Origin: Burkholderiaceae bacterium
GTDB taxonomy: Bacteria; Pseudomonadota; Gammaproteobacteria; Burkholderiales; Burkholderiaceae
DNA length: 5,423 nt
Assembly: GCA_022701965.1 (NCBI GenBank)
Contig: JAKONL010000387.1
Span: 1-5,423, forward strand
Reading direction: 5' to 3'
How positions within the stretch are numbered: position 1 is the stretch's first letter; each line of letters opens with the position of its first letter. This document shows positions 1 to 5,060 of the stretch, piece after piece. Made by a program: the position numbers and the translations under genes. The notes below the pieces were generated by a model. The model made no database searches. It was not told the origin of the DNA and saw only the letters and a list, made by a program, of their open reading frames with translations.

Positions 1-51
1 GCCATGGAAGGCTGGGCCTACCCGTACCCGGTGCAGTACCTGCAGCTCTAA
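1..51 (+). pseudogene. Upstream in-frame piece of the hydrolase gene, ending in TAA
   Basis: Reading from base 1 gives A-M-E-G-W-A-Y-P-Y-P-V-Q-Y-L-Q-L, then TAA at 49-51, then L-E-G-R-P-A-R leading directly into the ATG at 73 without a frame change. The YPYPV block followed about 20 residues later by MxYMDV and the HGKNF motif matches my memory of this hydrolase family's N-terminus. The stretch therefore looks like coding sequence cut by one nonsense codon. The rest of the N-terminus, probably including an export signal, lies left of the window. A sequencing error at 49-51 would look identical. Confidence 0.55.
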
Positions 52-72
52 CTGGAAGGCCGGCCGGCGCGC

Positions 73-924
73 ATGGGCTACATGGACGTGCAGCCCACCG
101 CCGCCCCCAACGGCCAGACCGTGGTGCTCTTCCACGGCAAGAATTTCGGCGCCGACTACTGGGCCGGCACGCTGCGCACGCTGTCGGCCGCGGGCTACCG
201 CGTGATCGCGATGGACCAGATCGGCTTCGGCAAATCGTCCAAGCCCGAGATCCGCTACACCTTCGCCATGCTGGCCGACCACAGCGCGCGCCTGCTGGAC
301 CACCTGAAGGTCGGCCGTGTCGCCATCGTCGCGAACAGCATGGGCGGGATGCTGGGCGTGCACTTCGCGCGGCGCCATCCGGACCGCGTGACGGCGTTGG
401 TGCTGGAGAACCCGCTGGGACTGGAGGACTACGTGCCGTCGATCCCGCCGCAGAAGACGGCCGACCTGCTCAGGCTGGAGATGGCGCAGACGACCGAGAG
501 CTACCGCACCTTCATCAAGAGCTACTTCAAGGACAACTACCGGCCGGAGTTCGAACGCTTCGTCGAGCAGTTCGCGCGCGTGCAGCGCAGCCCCGAGTAC
601 CCGCGCTTCGCGCACGTGTCGGCGCTGACCTACCAGATGATCTACGAGGGGCCGGTCTACGGCGAACTGCCGAAGCTGAACGTGCCGGTGCTGCTGGCGA
701 TCGGGCAGCTCGATCGCACGGTCTTCGGCCGCCGGTTCGCGCCGCCGGCCGCCGTGAAGGACCTGGGCAACTTCCCGCAGCTGGGCAAGGACGCGCAGCG
801 GCGGATCCCGGGAGCGAAGCTGGTCGAGTTCGACGACGTCGGGCACGTGCCGCACCTGGAGGCGCCGGAGCGCTTCCACGCGGCGGTGCTGCAGTTTCTC
901 GCCGGCCTCACTCCTCGAACTTGA
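73..924 (+). CDS. Alpha/beta-fold hydrolase, N-terminally shortened by an upstream in-frame stop
   Basis: Predicted serine hydrolase of the alpha/beta-hydrolase superfamily; substrate unknown, probably an ester or similar small carboxylic derivative. Seen in the 283-residue product: an HGKNF oxyanion-type motif at residues 21-25, strand plus DQIGFGKSSKP at about 48-58, nucleophile elbow N-S-M-G-G with Ser89, acid Asp214 in GQLDRTV, and His258 in VGHVPHLE. The core fold is therefore complete. ATG at 73 is the first start after the TAA at 49-51; GGAAGG at 54-59 lies 13 nt before it, rather far for a ribosome site, and ATG at 82 is an alternative. The same frame upstream of the TAA encodes EGWAYPYPV, which from memory is the conserved segment preceding this domain in related proteins, usually after a signal peptide. 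The gene may therefore be a pseudogene, or be translated as a leaderless cytoplasmic form. Its 3' end overlaps the convergent Bug gene by 17 nt. Confidence 0.85.
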   Translation: MGYMDVQPTAAPNGQTVVLFHGKNFGADYWAGTLRTLSAAGYRVIAMDQIGFGKSSKPEIRYTFAMLADHSARLLDHLKVGRVAIVANSMGGMLGVHFARRHPDRVTALVLENPLGLEDYVPSIPPQKTADLLRLEMAQTTESYRTFIKSYFKDNYRPEFERFVEQFARVQRSPEYPRFAHVSALTYQMIYEGPVYGELPKLNVPVLLAIGQLDRTVFGRRFAPPAAVKDLGNFPQLGKDAQRRIPGAKLVEFDDVGHVPHLEAPERFHAAVLQFLAGLTPRT

Positions 925-1921
925 TGCCCGAACTGGTGATGACATCGCCCCACTTCTTGCGCTCGGCGGCGATGAACCGCGTGGTCGCGGCCGCGTCCAG
1001 GGTGCGGATGCTCATGCCCTGCGCGCCGAACTGACGGCGTACCTCCGGCTCGGCCAGCACCTTCGCCAAGGCGGCCGACAGCGTGTCGACGGCCTCCCTG
1101 GGCGTGCCGGCCGGCGCCGTCATCGCATACCAGAGCTCGGCCTCGAAACCCGGGTTGCCCTGCTCGGCCACGGTGGGCACGTTCGGCATCTGCGGCGAGC
1201 GGCTCGCGCCCGTGGTCGCCAGGATCCGGAACGACTTGGTGTTGACGTACGGAATGATCGAGGTCACGGTGATCATGGCCAGGTCGACCTGGCTGCCCAT
1301 CAGGTCGGTCGCCAGCGGCGCGTCGCCCTTGTAGGGCACGTGCAGCAGGTCCACCCCGGCGATGCGCTTGAACTGCTCGATGGCCAGCTGGCCCGGAATG
1401 CCCGACGACCCGATGCTCAACCTGCCCGGCCGCGATTTCGCGAGCTTGACCAGCTCGGGCAGCGACTGCACCGGCAGGTCGTTGTTGCCGATGATGGCCA
1501 GCGGCATCCCACCCATGAACCCGATGTGCACCAGGTCGGCCGCCGCGTCGTAGGGCAGCTTCCGGCCGATGGCCGGCAGCAGCACCTGCGGCCCGAGCGA
1601 CGTGACGCCGACCGTGTAGCCGTTCGGCTCGGCCTTCGCCACGAGGTTGATGCCCAGCGCGCCGCCGCCGCCCGCGCGGTTGTCGATGATCAGGCTCTGC
1701 CCGAGCACCGGCTGCAGCGCGTTCGCCAGCACGCGGCTCAGGATGTCGGCCGAGCCGGCGGCCGGAAAAGGCACGATGAGCCGGATGGGGCGCGACGGGT
1801 AGGCGGGCGTCGCGGCGAATGCCGAACGAAGACCGGGCAGCAGCGCCAGCGCGGGCGTCGCGACCAGACCTCGGATCAGGCGGCGCCTTTGCGAGGCGAA
1901 TGGGATCGAGCGAACGGGCAT
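908..1921 (-). CDS. Bug-family (TctC-like) periplasmic solute-binding receptor
   Basis: Periplasmic receptor of the tripartite tricarboxylate transporter (TTT) family, 337 residues, the usual length. Bug proteins bind carboxylates or related small molecules in the periplasm and hand them to TctA/TctB membrane partners, neither of which is in this window. Seen: an N-terminal export signal with arginines at 12-14 and 17 (a QRRRLIRG stretch, Tat-like), hydrophobic core at about 19-35, and a likely cleavage after AFA near residue 36-37. Family blocks follow: YPSRPIRLIVPFPAAGSAD at 41-59, GQSLIIDNRAGGGGALG at 74-90, PNGYTVGV at 99-106, HVPYKGDAPLATDLMGSQVD in the middle, and AERKKWGDVI near the C-terminus. 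The frame stays open to 2341, but that extension lies antisense to the dehydratase and has no family similarity. ATG at 1921 with AGGAG 9 nt upstream is the convincing start. Specific ligand not predictable. Confidence 0.95.
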   Translation of the reverse strand: MPVRSIPFASQRRRLIRGLVATPALALLPGLRSAFAATPAYPSRPIRLIVPFPAAGSADILSRVLANALQPVLGQSLIIDNRAGGGGALGINLVAKAEPNGYTVGVTSLGPQVLLPAIGRKLPYDAAADLVHIGFMGGMPLAIIGNNDLPVQSLPELVKLAKSRPGRLSIGSSGIPGQLAIEQFKRIAGVDLLHVPYKGDAPLATDLMGSQVDLAMITVTSIIPYVNTKSFRILATTGASRSPQMPNVPTVAEQGNPGFEAELWYAMTAPAGTPREAVDTLSAALAKVLAEPEVRRQFGAQGMSIRTLDAAATTRFIAAERKKWGDVITSSGIKFEE

Positions 1922-2102
1922 CTTTCTTGTCTCCTGGGCCGCTGGAGCGGGTTTTGTCCCGGGAGCGTAGAGGCAGAGACTTCGTTCAACCACGCGCGAA
2001 CACGCAAGACTGATATGCATGGCGCCGGTCGGGACGACATCGCAGAATGCCCGGCGACTCGCGGCCCGAACGGGGCGATGCCGAAAGACAGAAAGAAACC
2101 GA
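1922..2102. promoter_or_regulatory. Divergent intergenic region between Bug receptor and MaoC genes
   Basis: This 181-nt gap lies between two divergent starts and should carry both promoters. I see no consensus sigma-70 pair. On the minus strand, TTGAAC at 1989-1984 could serve as a -35 box for the receptor, but no good -10 box follows at 16-18 nt. A short inverted repeat, GTTC at 1984-1987 and GAAC at 1998-2001 (10-nt spacer), overlaps it and could be an operator half-site pair, though four-base arms occur often by chance. The AT-richest patch, TGATATGCAT at 2011-2020, is a possible -10 region for the dehydratase. No regulator gene is visible nearby. Confidence 0.35.
1931..1935 (-). promoter_or_regulatory. 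Ribosome binding site of the Bug receptor gene
   Basis: AGGAG on the minus strand, separated by 9 nt from the ATG at 1921. It decides the start, because the same frame continues upstream for 140 more codons that would otherwise be read as part of the protein. Confidence 0.75.
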
Positions 2103-2561
2103 ATGCTGATCCTGCAGACTCCTTCCGACTTCCATGCGCACATCGGCCAGACGATCGGCACCAGCGATTGGCTGACCATCGACCAGGACCGCATCGACGC
2201 CTTCGCCAGGGCGACCGGCGACGATTTCTGGATCCACGTCGACGTCGAACGAGCCGCACGCGAAATGCCCGGCGGAAAGACCATCGCGCACGGTCTTTTG
2301 ATGCTGGGACTGGTGCCGCTGCTGCAGCGGCAGATCTTCAAGGTGGAGAAACGTGGGAAGGGGTTGAACTACGGGTCCGACCGCGTGCGATACACCGCGC
2401 AGGTGCCGGTGGGGTCGCAGGTGCGGTTGAAGCAGTCGGTGCGGGCGGTGGAAAAGGTCGCGGCCGGGACGCGGGTGACGACGGATTGCGTGATCGAATT
2501 GCAGGGCAGTGAAAGGCCGGCGGTGGTGGCGGAATTCATTCTGTTGCTGCAGGACGGGTGA
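2103..2561 (+). CDS. MaoC/NodN-like dehydratase (hot-dog fold)
   Basis: Cytoplasmic 152-residue protein of the MaoC-like dehydratase family, NodN-like branch. Relatives hydrate enoyl-CoA thioesters or dehydrate 3-hydroxyacyl-CoA; the exact substrate here is unknown. Seen: start MLILQTPSDF, then IDAFARATGDDFWIHVD at 31-47 carrying the probable catalytic Asp40 and His45 with family spacing, GKTIAHGLLMLGLVPLL at 58-74, LNYGSDRVRY at 88-97, and PVGSQVR near 102-108. The usual Asn/Gln two residues after the catalytic Asp is Phe42 here. An in-frame ATG exists at 2019, but the 28 residues it would add are Arg-rich and unlike the family, so ATG 2103 is preferred despite only a weak purine-rich AGAAAG upstream. 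It is divergent from the Bug receptor gene, which suggests a shared pathway, and it ends in an intrinsic terminator whose loop contains the stop codon. Confidence 0.92.
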   Translation: MLILQTPSDFHAHIGQTIGTSDWLTIDQDRIDAFARATGDDFWIHVDVERAAREMPGGKTIAHGLLMLGLVPLLQRQIFKVEKRGKGLNYGSDRVRYTAQVPVGSQVRLKQSVRAVEKVAAGTRVTTDCVIELQGSERPAVVAEFILLLQDG

Positions 2562-2575
2562 ACTGCGGCTTTTTT
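2546..2575 (+). terminator. Intrinsic terminator overlapping the dehydratase stop codon
   Basis: GCTGCAG at 2546-2552 pairs with CTGCGGC at 2563-2569: seven base pairs including one G-U, with a 10-nt loop. Six T residues follow immediately at 2570-2575. This is the standard rho-independent layout on the plus strand. The stop codon TGA (2559-2561) lies in the loop, so the 5' arm is coding sequence. Confidence 0.75.
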
Positions 2576-2611
2576 CCGAGGCGGCAGCGCAGCGCAGGCT
2601 GGGGCACTTTG

Positions 2612-2629
2612 CGCGAAGGCGATTTCGCG
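2612..2629. repeat. Perfect inverted repeat in the convergent gap
   Basis: CGCGAA (2612-2617) and TTCGCG (2624-2629) can form a 6-bp hairpin with a 6-nt loop. It lies between the dehydratase terminator and the end of the DUF7668-like gene. There is no T run on either strand, so it is not a canonical terminator; it may help block read-through or protect mRNA ends. Confidence 0.4.
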
Positions 2630-2660
2630 ATGGAAAGGACGCCATCGGGTTCGGCAGTCT

Positions 2661-2676
2661 GCTTCGATCCCGAAGC
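2661..2676. repeat. Perfect inverted repeat 20 nt beyond the DUF7668-like gene
   Basis: GCTTCG (2661-2666) and CGAAGC (2671-2676) form a 6-bp stem with an ATCC tetraloop. On the minus strand the hairpin begins about 20 nt after the TAG of the gene ending at 2696, a typical terminator position, but no T tract follows. It could be a weak or factor-assisted 3' end. Confidence 0.4.
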
Positions 2677-2695
2677 GGTCGTCGATCCGGCACGG

Positions 2696-3049
2696 CTACC
2701 TCACGTAGACCCCATCGATTTCTATCGTCGCACCCTCGATGCCTGCCGGCATTGCGAGGGTGCAAACGAGCGACAGATCGGAGCGGCCTTCCTCCAAGGT
2801 CCACAGGTCGCAGACGACCGACCATGTGGGCTCCGCAGCCGCAGCGACCCTGACGACGTCGAGTTCCCGCCATGCATGCGAGGGCGGAAGGACCAGGGTC
2901 CGTCCATAGGATCGAATGGCCTCTGCCATGCCTTCTGCCGAGAGTCGCGAGTCGCCTGTGATCTGCGCGGCGGCATCGAACTCGCCCGCAACGAGCAGTT
3001 CGACAACCCGCTTGACCAGTTCGGCAGCGGCGGAATCAAGATGTTCCAT
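2696..3049 (-). CDS. Small cytoplasmic protein resembling DUF7668
   Basis: A 117-residue protein with no signal peptide or membrane segment. An N-terminal helical part (residues 5-30, LVKRVVELLVAGEFDAAAQ) is followed by a conserved-looking core: I-R-S-Y-G-R-T-L at 45-52, LPPSHAWRELDVV at 54-66, W76 with LWTLEEGRSDLSL at 82-94, and an IEIDGVYV end at 109-116. The YGRTL, EEGRSDL and IEID blocks match my memory of DUF7668 proteins, whose biochemical role is not established. The assignment is from pattern memory, not a search. GGAGA (minus strand, 3057-3053) sits 3 nt before the ATG, a little close. It is divergent from the next gene with only 38 nt between the two starts, so its promoter must lie largely inside that neighbour. 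Families of this size and style often occur among orphan immunity-type genes; no toxin is visible here. Confidence 0.82.
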   Translation of the reverse strand: MEHLDSAAAELVKRVVELLVAGEFDAAAQITGDSRLSAEGMAEAIRSYGRTLVLPPSHAWRELDVVRVAAAAEPTWSVVCDLWTLEEGRSDLSLVCTLAMPAGIEGATIEIDGVYVR

Positions 3050-3087
3050 GCTTCTCCAAGGTGTTCTATTCCTGACAAGGTTGATCC
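3050..3087. promoter_or_regulatory. 38-nt divergent spacer between two small genes
   Basis: This spacer holds both ribosome sites and little else: GGAGA for the minus-strand gene and AAGG for the plus-strand gene. It is too short for two non-overlapping promoters, so at least one promoter must reach into the opposite coding region. The two genes may therefore interfere with, or be controlled together with, one another. No clear -35/-10 pair or operator palindrome is visible. Confidence 0.4.
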
Positions 3088-3516
3088 ATGAATTTCGAAT
3101 TGCTGTTGGGCCGGAAGCTGAAAGACGACGTCATCGTCGAAGTGCTGGAGGCGCAAGGGATGGAGGTCGTCTACGACTTCGACAGGACGAATGAGAATCT
3201 TGCCGACGTGTACTGGGCCGCTGCTAAGGCTTCGGGTTTTCAATTTCGGTTCGACCAAGACCAGATGCTGGAGGTCGTGTTTCTCTACATCGCAGCTAGC
3301 GAGGGATTCAGTCCCGTTGCACGCGATGAAGTCGATGTTCCTCTGTACGAGAACCTGAAACGGGCGAAGCAGGATTTCATCCAAAAAGGCATCTCGTACA
3401 CGGAGAGCGAGAGTGGAAATTGGTGGATCAAAGGCCACTTCGAAGCGGGCATCCGGCATTACGAGTTTCGGGACGGGGCGCTTTCTCTCGTCACCCTGAG
3501 CGGGAAGGCCGGCTGA
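3088..3516 (+). CDS. Uncharacterised acidic 142-residue cytoplasmic protein
   Basis: I do not recognise a named family. The protein is soluble and acidic, with no export signal. Visible blocks: MNFELLLGRK at 1-10, VVYDFDR at 27-33, D40 with VYWAAA at 41-46, GFQFRFDQDQMLEVVFLYI at 50-68, DEVDVPLYENLKRA at 80-93, and a C-terminal W112-W113-I-K-G with HYEFRDGALSLVTL at 124-137. The C-terminal pattern of paired aromatic and hydrophobic residues suggests beta strands. The layout reminds me of widespread orphan proteins that behave like immunity or accessory factors, but this is an impression only. AAGG at 3077-3080 lies 7 nt before the ATG, a reasonable ribosome site. Hand counts of three 60-nt lines gave 52-57% GC, well below the hydrolase gene, so horizontal acquisition is plausible. 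It is divergent from the DUF7668-like gene and convergent with the next gene. Confidence 0.8.
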   Translation: MNFELLLGRKLKDDVIVEVLEAQGMEVVYDFDRTNENLADVYWAAAKASGFQFRFDQDQMLEVVFLYIAASEGFSPVARDEVDVPLYENLKRAKQDFIQKGISYTESESGNWWIKGHFEAGIRHYEFRDGALSLVTLSGKAG

Positions 3517-3580
3517 CTCGCGCACCACCGGCAGTGTTTCGACCCATGGTTCTCATGCGTTTCCGATCCAGGCCCGGAAG

Positions 3581-3606
3581 GCATCGATCGAAGCGCGATT
3601 CGATGC
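3581..3606. terminator. Inverted repeat in the convergent gap, possible weak bidirectional terminator
   Basis: GCATCGA (3581-3587) and TCGATGC (3600-3606) are perfect 7-nt complements with a 12-nt loop. An alternative nested pairing, ATCGAA with TTCGAT inside the same segment, gives a 6-bp stem with a 6-nt loop. It lies in the 115-nt gap between two convergent genes, where a bidirectional terminator would be expected. No T tract follows on either strand, so termination by this element alone is doubtful. Confidence 0.35.
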
Positions 3607-3631
3607 GAGTCGGGACAACGGCACGGACCCG

Positions 3632-4588
3632 CTATCGTGCCTTGGCCTCGGCGATCATCCGGGTCATGAACCGAACGCCGTCGGCGTCGTTTCGTGCCCT
3701 GAATGCGGCATCGAGTGCCCTGGTCTTCGCCCGCACCGCAGCCGTTGCGTAGACCCGATGGAGTTCCGCGACGTCCGCGACCGCCAGTTGCGCAAGGACG
3801 ACCTGCCTGCGCTCCTGCCACATCCGTCGCATATCGTTGCGGCGCAATAGCGGCGGCTGACCCTCGTGGTCCGGGCCGCGCGTGCGCGCCATGATCGCCT
3901 TGATCCCTGCATCGAGTTCGACGGCGTCGATCGCCGCGAGCCGCGCGGGCCGCTCGACGATCAGCGTCTCGTAGACCCACTTCACCCGCCTGGCGGTCAC
4001 GACGGTTTCGCCGGCGAGGCCGGGCGCCGCCATGGTGGAGACGATCGCGTCGATCTTCTTGCGATCCGGTCGGTTCCGGTACCGCTCGGTCCACGTGGTC
4101 CCGATCGCCTGCAGTTCCTCGAAGGAGCGGCGGTCGATGGAGGAGTCGATGTCGTCGATGCGGGCTGCGATTTCCGCCAGCCTTCCTGCAGCGGGAATCG
4201 CGCCACCGACGGCCTGCATCTTCGACCGGATGTCGGCCATCGCACGTTCGACGGAATAGACGTCCCTGGCCATCTCGATGCCACGGGCGCGCACGGCAGA
4301 GCGCGGCAGGTCTTCGGCGACTTCGAGCAAAGGACGGTCGAGTTGTGCCGCATCGGACATCCGACCATAGAAATACTGCACCCGCTCGAGGCGCAACAGC
4401 GGCTCGTCGATGGCATCGGTCGCATGGGCGCTGATCGATGCGACGGCCAGCAGCCAGCCGCAGACCGCGATCGCCGCAGGGCGTGCCGACGTCTTGACCA
4501 CGACGACGGCGTGCATGAATCGATCGGTGAATCGGCGCATCGGTTGGTGGCGATCTGTCGAGTTGGTTGCAGACCCGAGTGTCGCCAT
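3632..4588 (-). CDS. Uncharacterised exported helix-rich protein
   Basis: No family recognised. The 318-residue product has a hydrophobic stretch at about 38-53 (AAIAVCGWLLAVASIS) ending in AHA and then TDA, a good signal-peptidase I site near residue 56. The mature protein of about 262 residues is probably periplasmic. It looks almost wholly alpha-helical and rich in Arg, Ala and charged residues: LLRLERVQYFYGRM at 64-77, several amphipathic segments to about 160, W203 in the middle, and a C-terminal MWQERRQVVLAQLAVADVAELHRVYATAAVRAKTRALDAAF region cut here into helices around 256-296. Start is uncertain: ATG 4588 has GGGGA about 9 nt upstream, while ATG 4540 and ATG 4516 would shorten the unusually long n-region but lack ribosome sites; a TTG at 4597 is also in frame. 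The C-terminal helix pair faintly recalls DUF2059-type periplasmic proteins, a weak guess. It follows the 114-residue exported gene by 65 nt on the same strand, a possible operon. Confidence 0.72.
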   Translation of the reverse strand: MATLGSATNSTDRHQPMRRFTDRFMHAVVVVKTSARPAAIAVCGWLLAVASISAHATDAIDEPLLRLERVQYFYGRMSDAAQLDRPLLEVAEDLPRSAVRARGIEMARDVYSVERAMADIRSKMQAVGGAIPAAGRLAEIAARIDDIDSSIDRRSFEELQAIGTTWTERYRNRPDRKKIDAIVSTMAAPGLAGETVVTARRVKWVYETLIVERPARLAAIDAVELDAGIKAIMARTRGPDHEGQPPLLRRNDMRRMWQERRQVVLAQLAVADVAELHRVYATAAVRAKTRALDAAFRARNDADGVRFMTRMIAEAKAR

Positions 4589-4653
4589 GTTTCCCAATCC
4601 CCGGCAAACCCTCGTCCTGCATGATCAGCCGCGACGGTCATCCCTCGTGGCGG

Positions 4654-4998
4654 TCATCTCGGCGGCGCGCTCTTGCGGCTTCGCTCGTCGCGGCTTCGTT
4701 CGTCGGGAAACGGGCGGACCCACACCGTTTCACACGGAGCGATCTTGCCGATATGGCGCAAAACGACAGGGTATTCGGGATCGCCGGGGGCGAAACTTAA
4801 GCGGGCTTCGACGATCGACCCATCGTCTTCCTGCGACCGCAGGTCCAGCACGATGGTCCCTTCGGCGGTGATGGTCGCCGTGCCGATGGTTTCCGCTGGA
4901 TCCCGTGGTTCGCTGAACGCTTGAGCCGATGCGAACATTGCCGCGACGAGGAGCCGCAGGACCTTCGCGCGTCTTGTCACTCGAAGTGGTGCTGCCAT
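4654..4998 (-). CDS. Small exported protein of unknown function with duplicated DERSR tail
   Basis: A 114-residue protein with a clear signal peptide: basic RVTRRAKVLR at 6-15, hydrophobic LLVAAMFASAQA at 16-27, with cleavage likely after AQA (27) or AFS (29). The mature part of about 85 residues contains IGTATITAEGTIVLDLRSQ at 38-56, GSIVEARLSFAPGDPEYPVVLRHIG at 60-84 (written here for its pattern: beta strand, then a PGDPEY turn, then helix) and a W93 with VRPFP near the end. It has one Cys (89). The TATxxxxGTIVLxLR and PxxPxYxxVLxHIG pattern recalls small exported proteins I associate with Burkholderia and rhizobia; function unknown. The tail carries two tandem DERSR copies. ATG 4998 begins exactly at a sensible signal peptide. 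The frame is open upstream to 5352, but that part is Arg/Pro-rich, unlike a protein, and overlaps the next gene. No clear ribosome site. Confidence 0.72.
   Translation of the reverse strand: MAAPLRVTRRAKVLRLLVAAMFASAQAFSEPRDPAETIGTATITAEGTIVLDLRSQEDDGSIVEARLSFAPGDPEYPVVLRHIGKIAPCETVWVRPFPDERSRDERSRKSAPPR
4675..4704 (-). repeat. Tandem 15-bp duplication inside the exported-protein gene
   Basis: Two adjacent copies of a 15-nt unit (GCGGCTTCG, then C or T, then TCGTC on the plus strand) at 4675-4689 and 4690-4704 differ at one base. Because 15 is a multiple of three, the duplication is in frame and produces DERSR twice at residues 99-108 of the product. It lies 18-nt-scale close to the stop codon and looks like slippage. 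Confidence 0.75.
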
Positions 4999-5060
4999 TG
5001 CGTTGTCGGTTGGAGGGCGAGCATGGGCTGCATCGAGCCCGGGGCGGCGGGCGACGGTCC

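Noticed and set aside
1945..1966. Possible hairpin around the GGGTTTTGTCCC stretch in the receptor leader
   Set aside because: The arms are only about four bases, too weak to call a riboswitch or attenuator.
2019..2102. Upstream ATG at 2019 as start of the dehydratase
   Set aside because: The extra 28 residues are Arg-rich and precede the family's usual N-terminus (MLIL); ATG 2103 fits family length.
1922..2341. Extension of the Bug receptor frame upstream to 2341 on the minus strand
   Set aside because: The added 140 residues resemble no leader, run antisense to the dehydratase, and a good ribosome site plus signal peptide mark ATG 1921 as the start.
1340..2512. Long plus-strand open frame opposite the Bug gene (390 codons)
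   Set aside because: Its product is Arg/His/Gln-rich and low in hydrophobic residues, typical of a mirror frame of a GC-rich gene, and two well-supported genes occupy the same DNA.
3459..4622. Long minus-strand frame of 387 codons overlapping the exported helix-rich gene
   Set aside because: The product is dominated by Arg, Gly and His without a signal peptide or hydrophobic core; the alternative frame has a clean signal peptide and balanced composition.
3866..4624. Plus-strand frame of 252 codons opposite the same gene
   Set aside because: Asp/Arg/Gly/His-rich composition and no ribosome site; best explained as the antisense of the exported-protein gene.
5025..5040. GGGCT/AGCCC inverted repeat between the two small minus-strand genes
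   Set aside because: Only five base pairs, with no T tract on either strand; expected by chance at this GC content.
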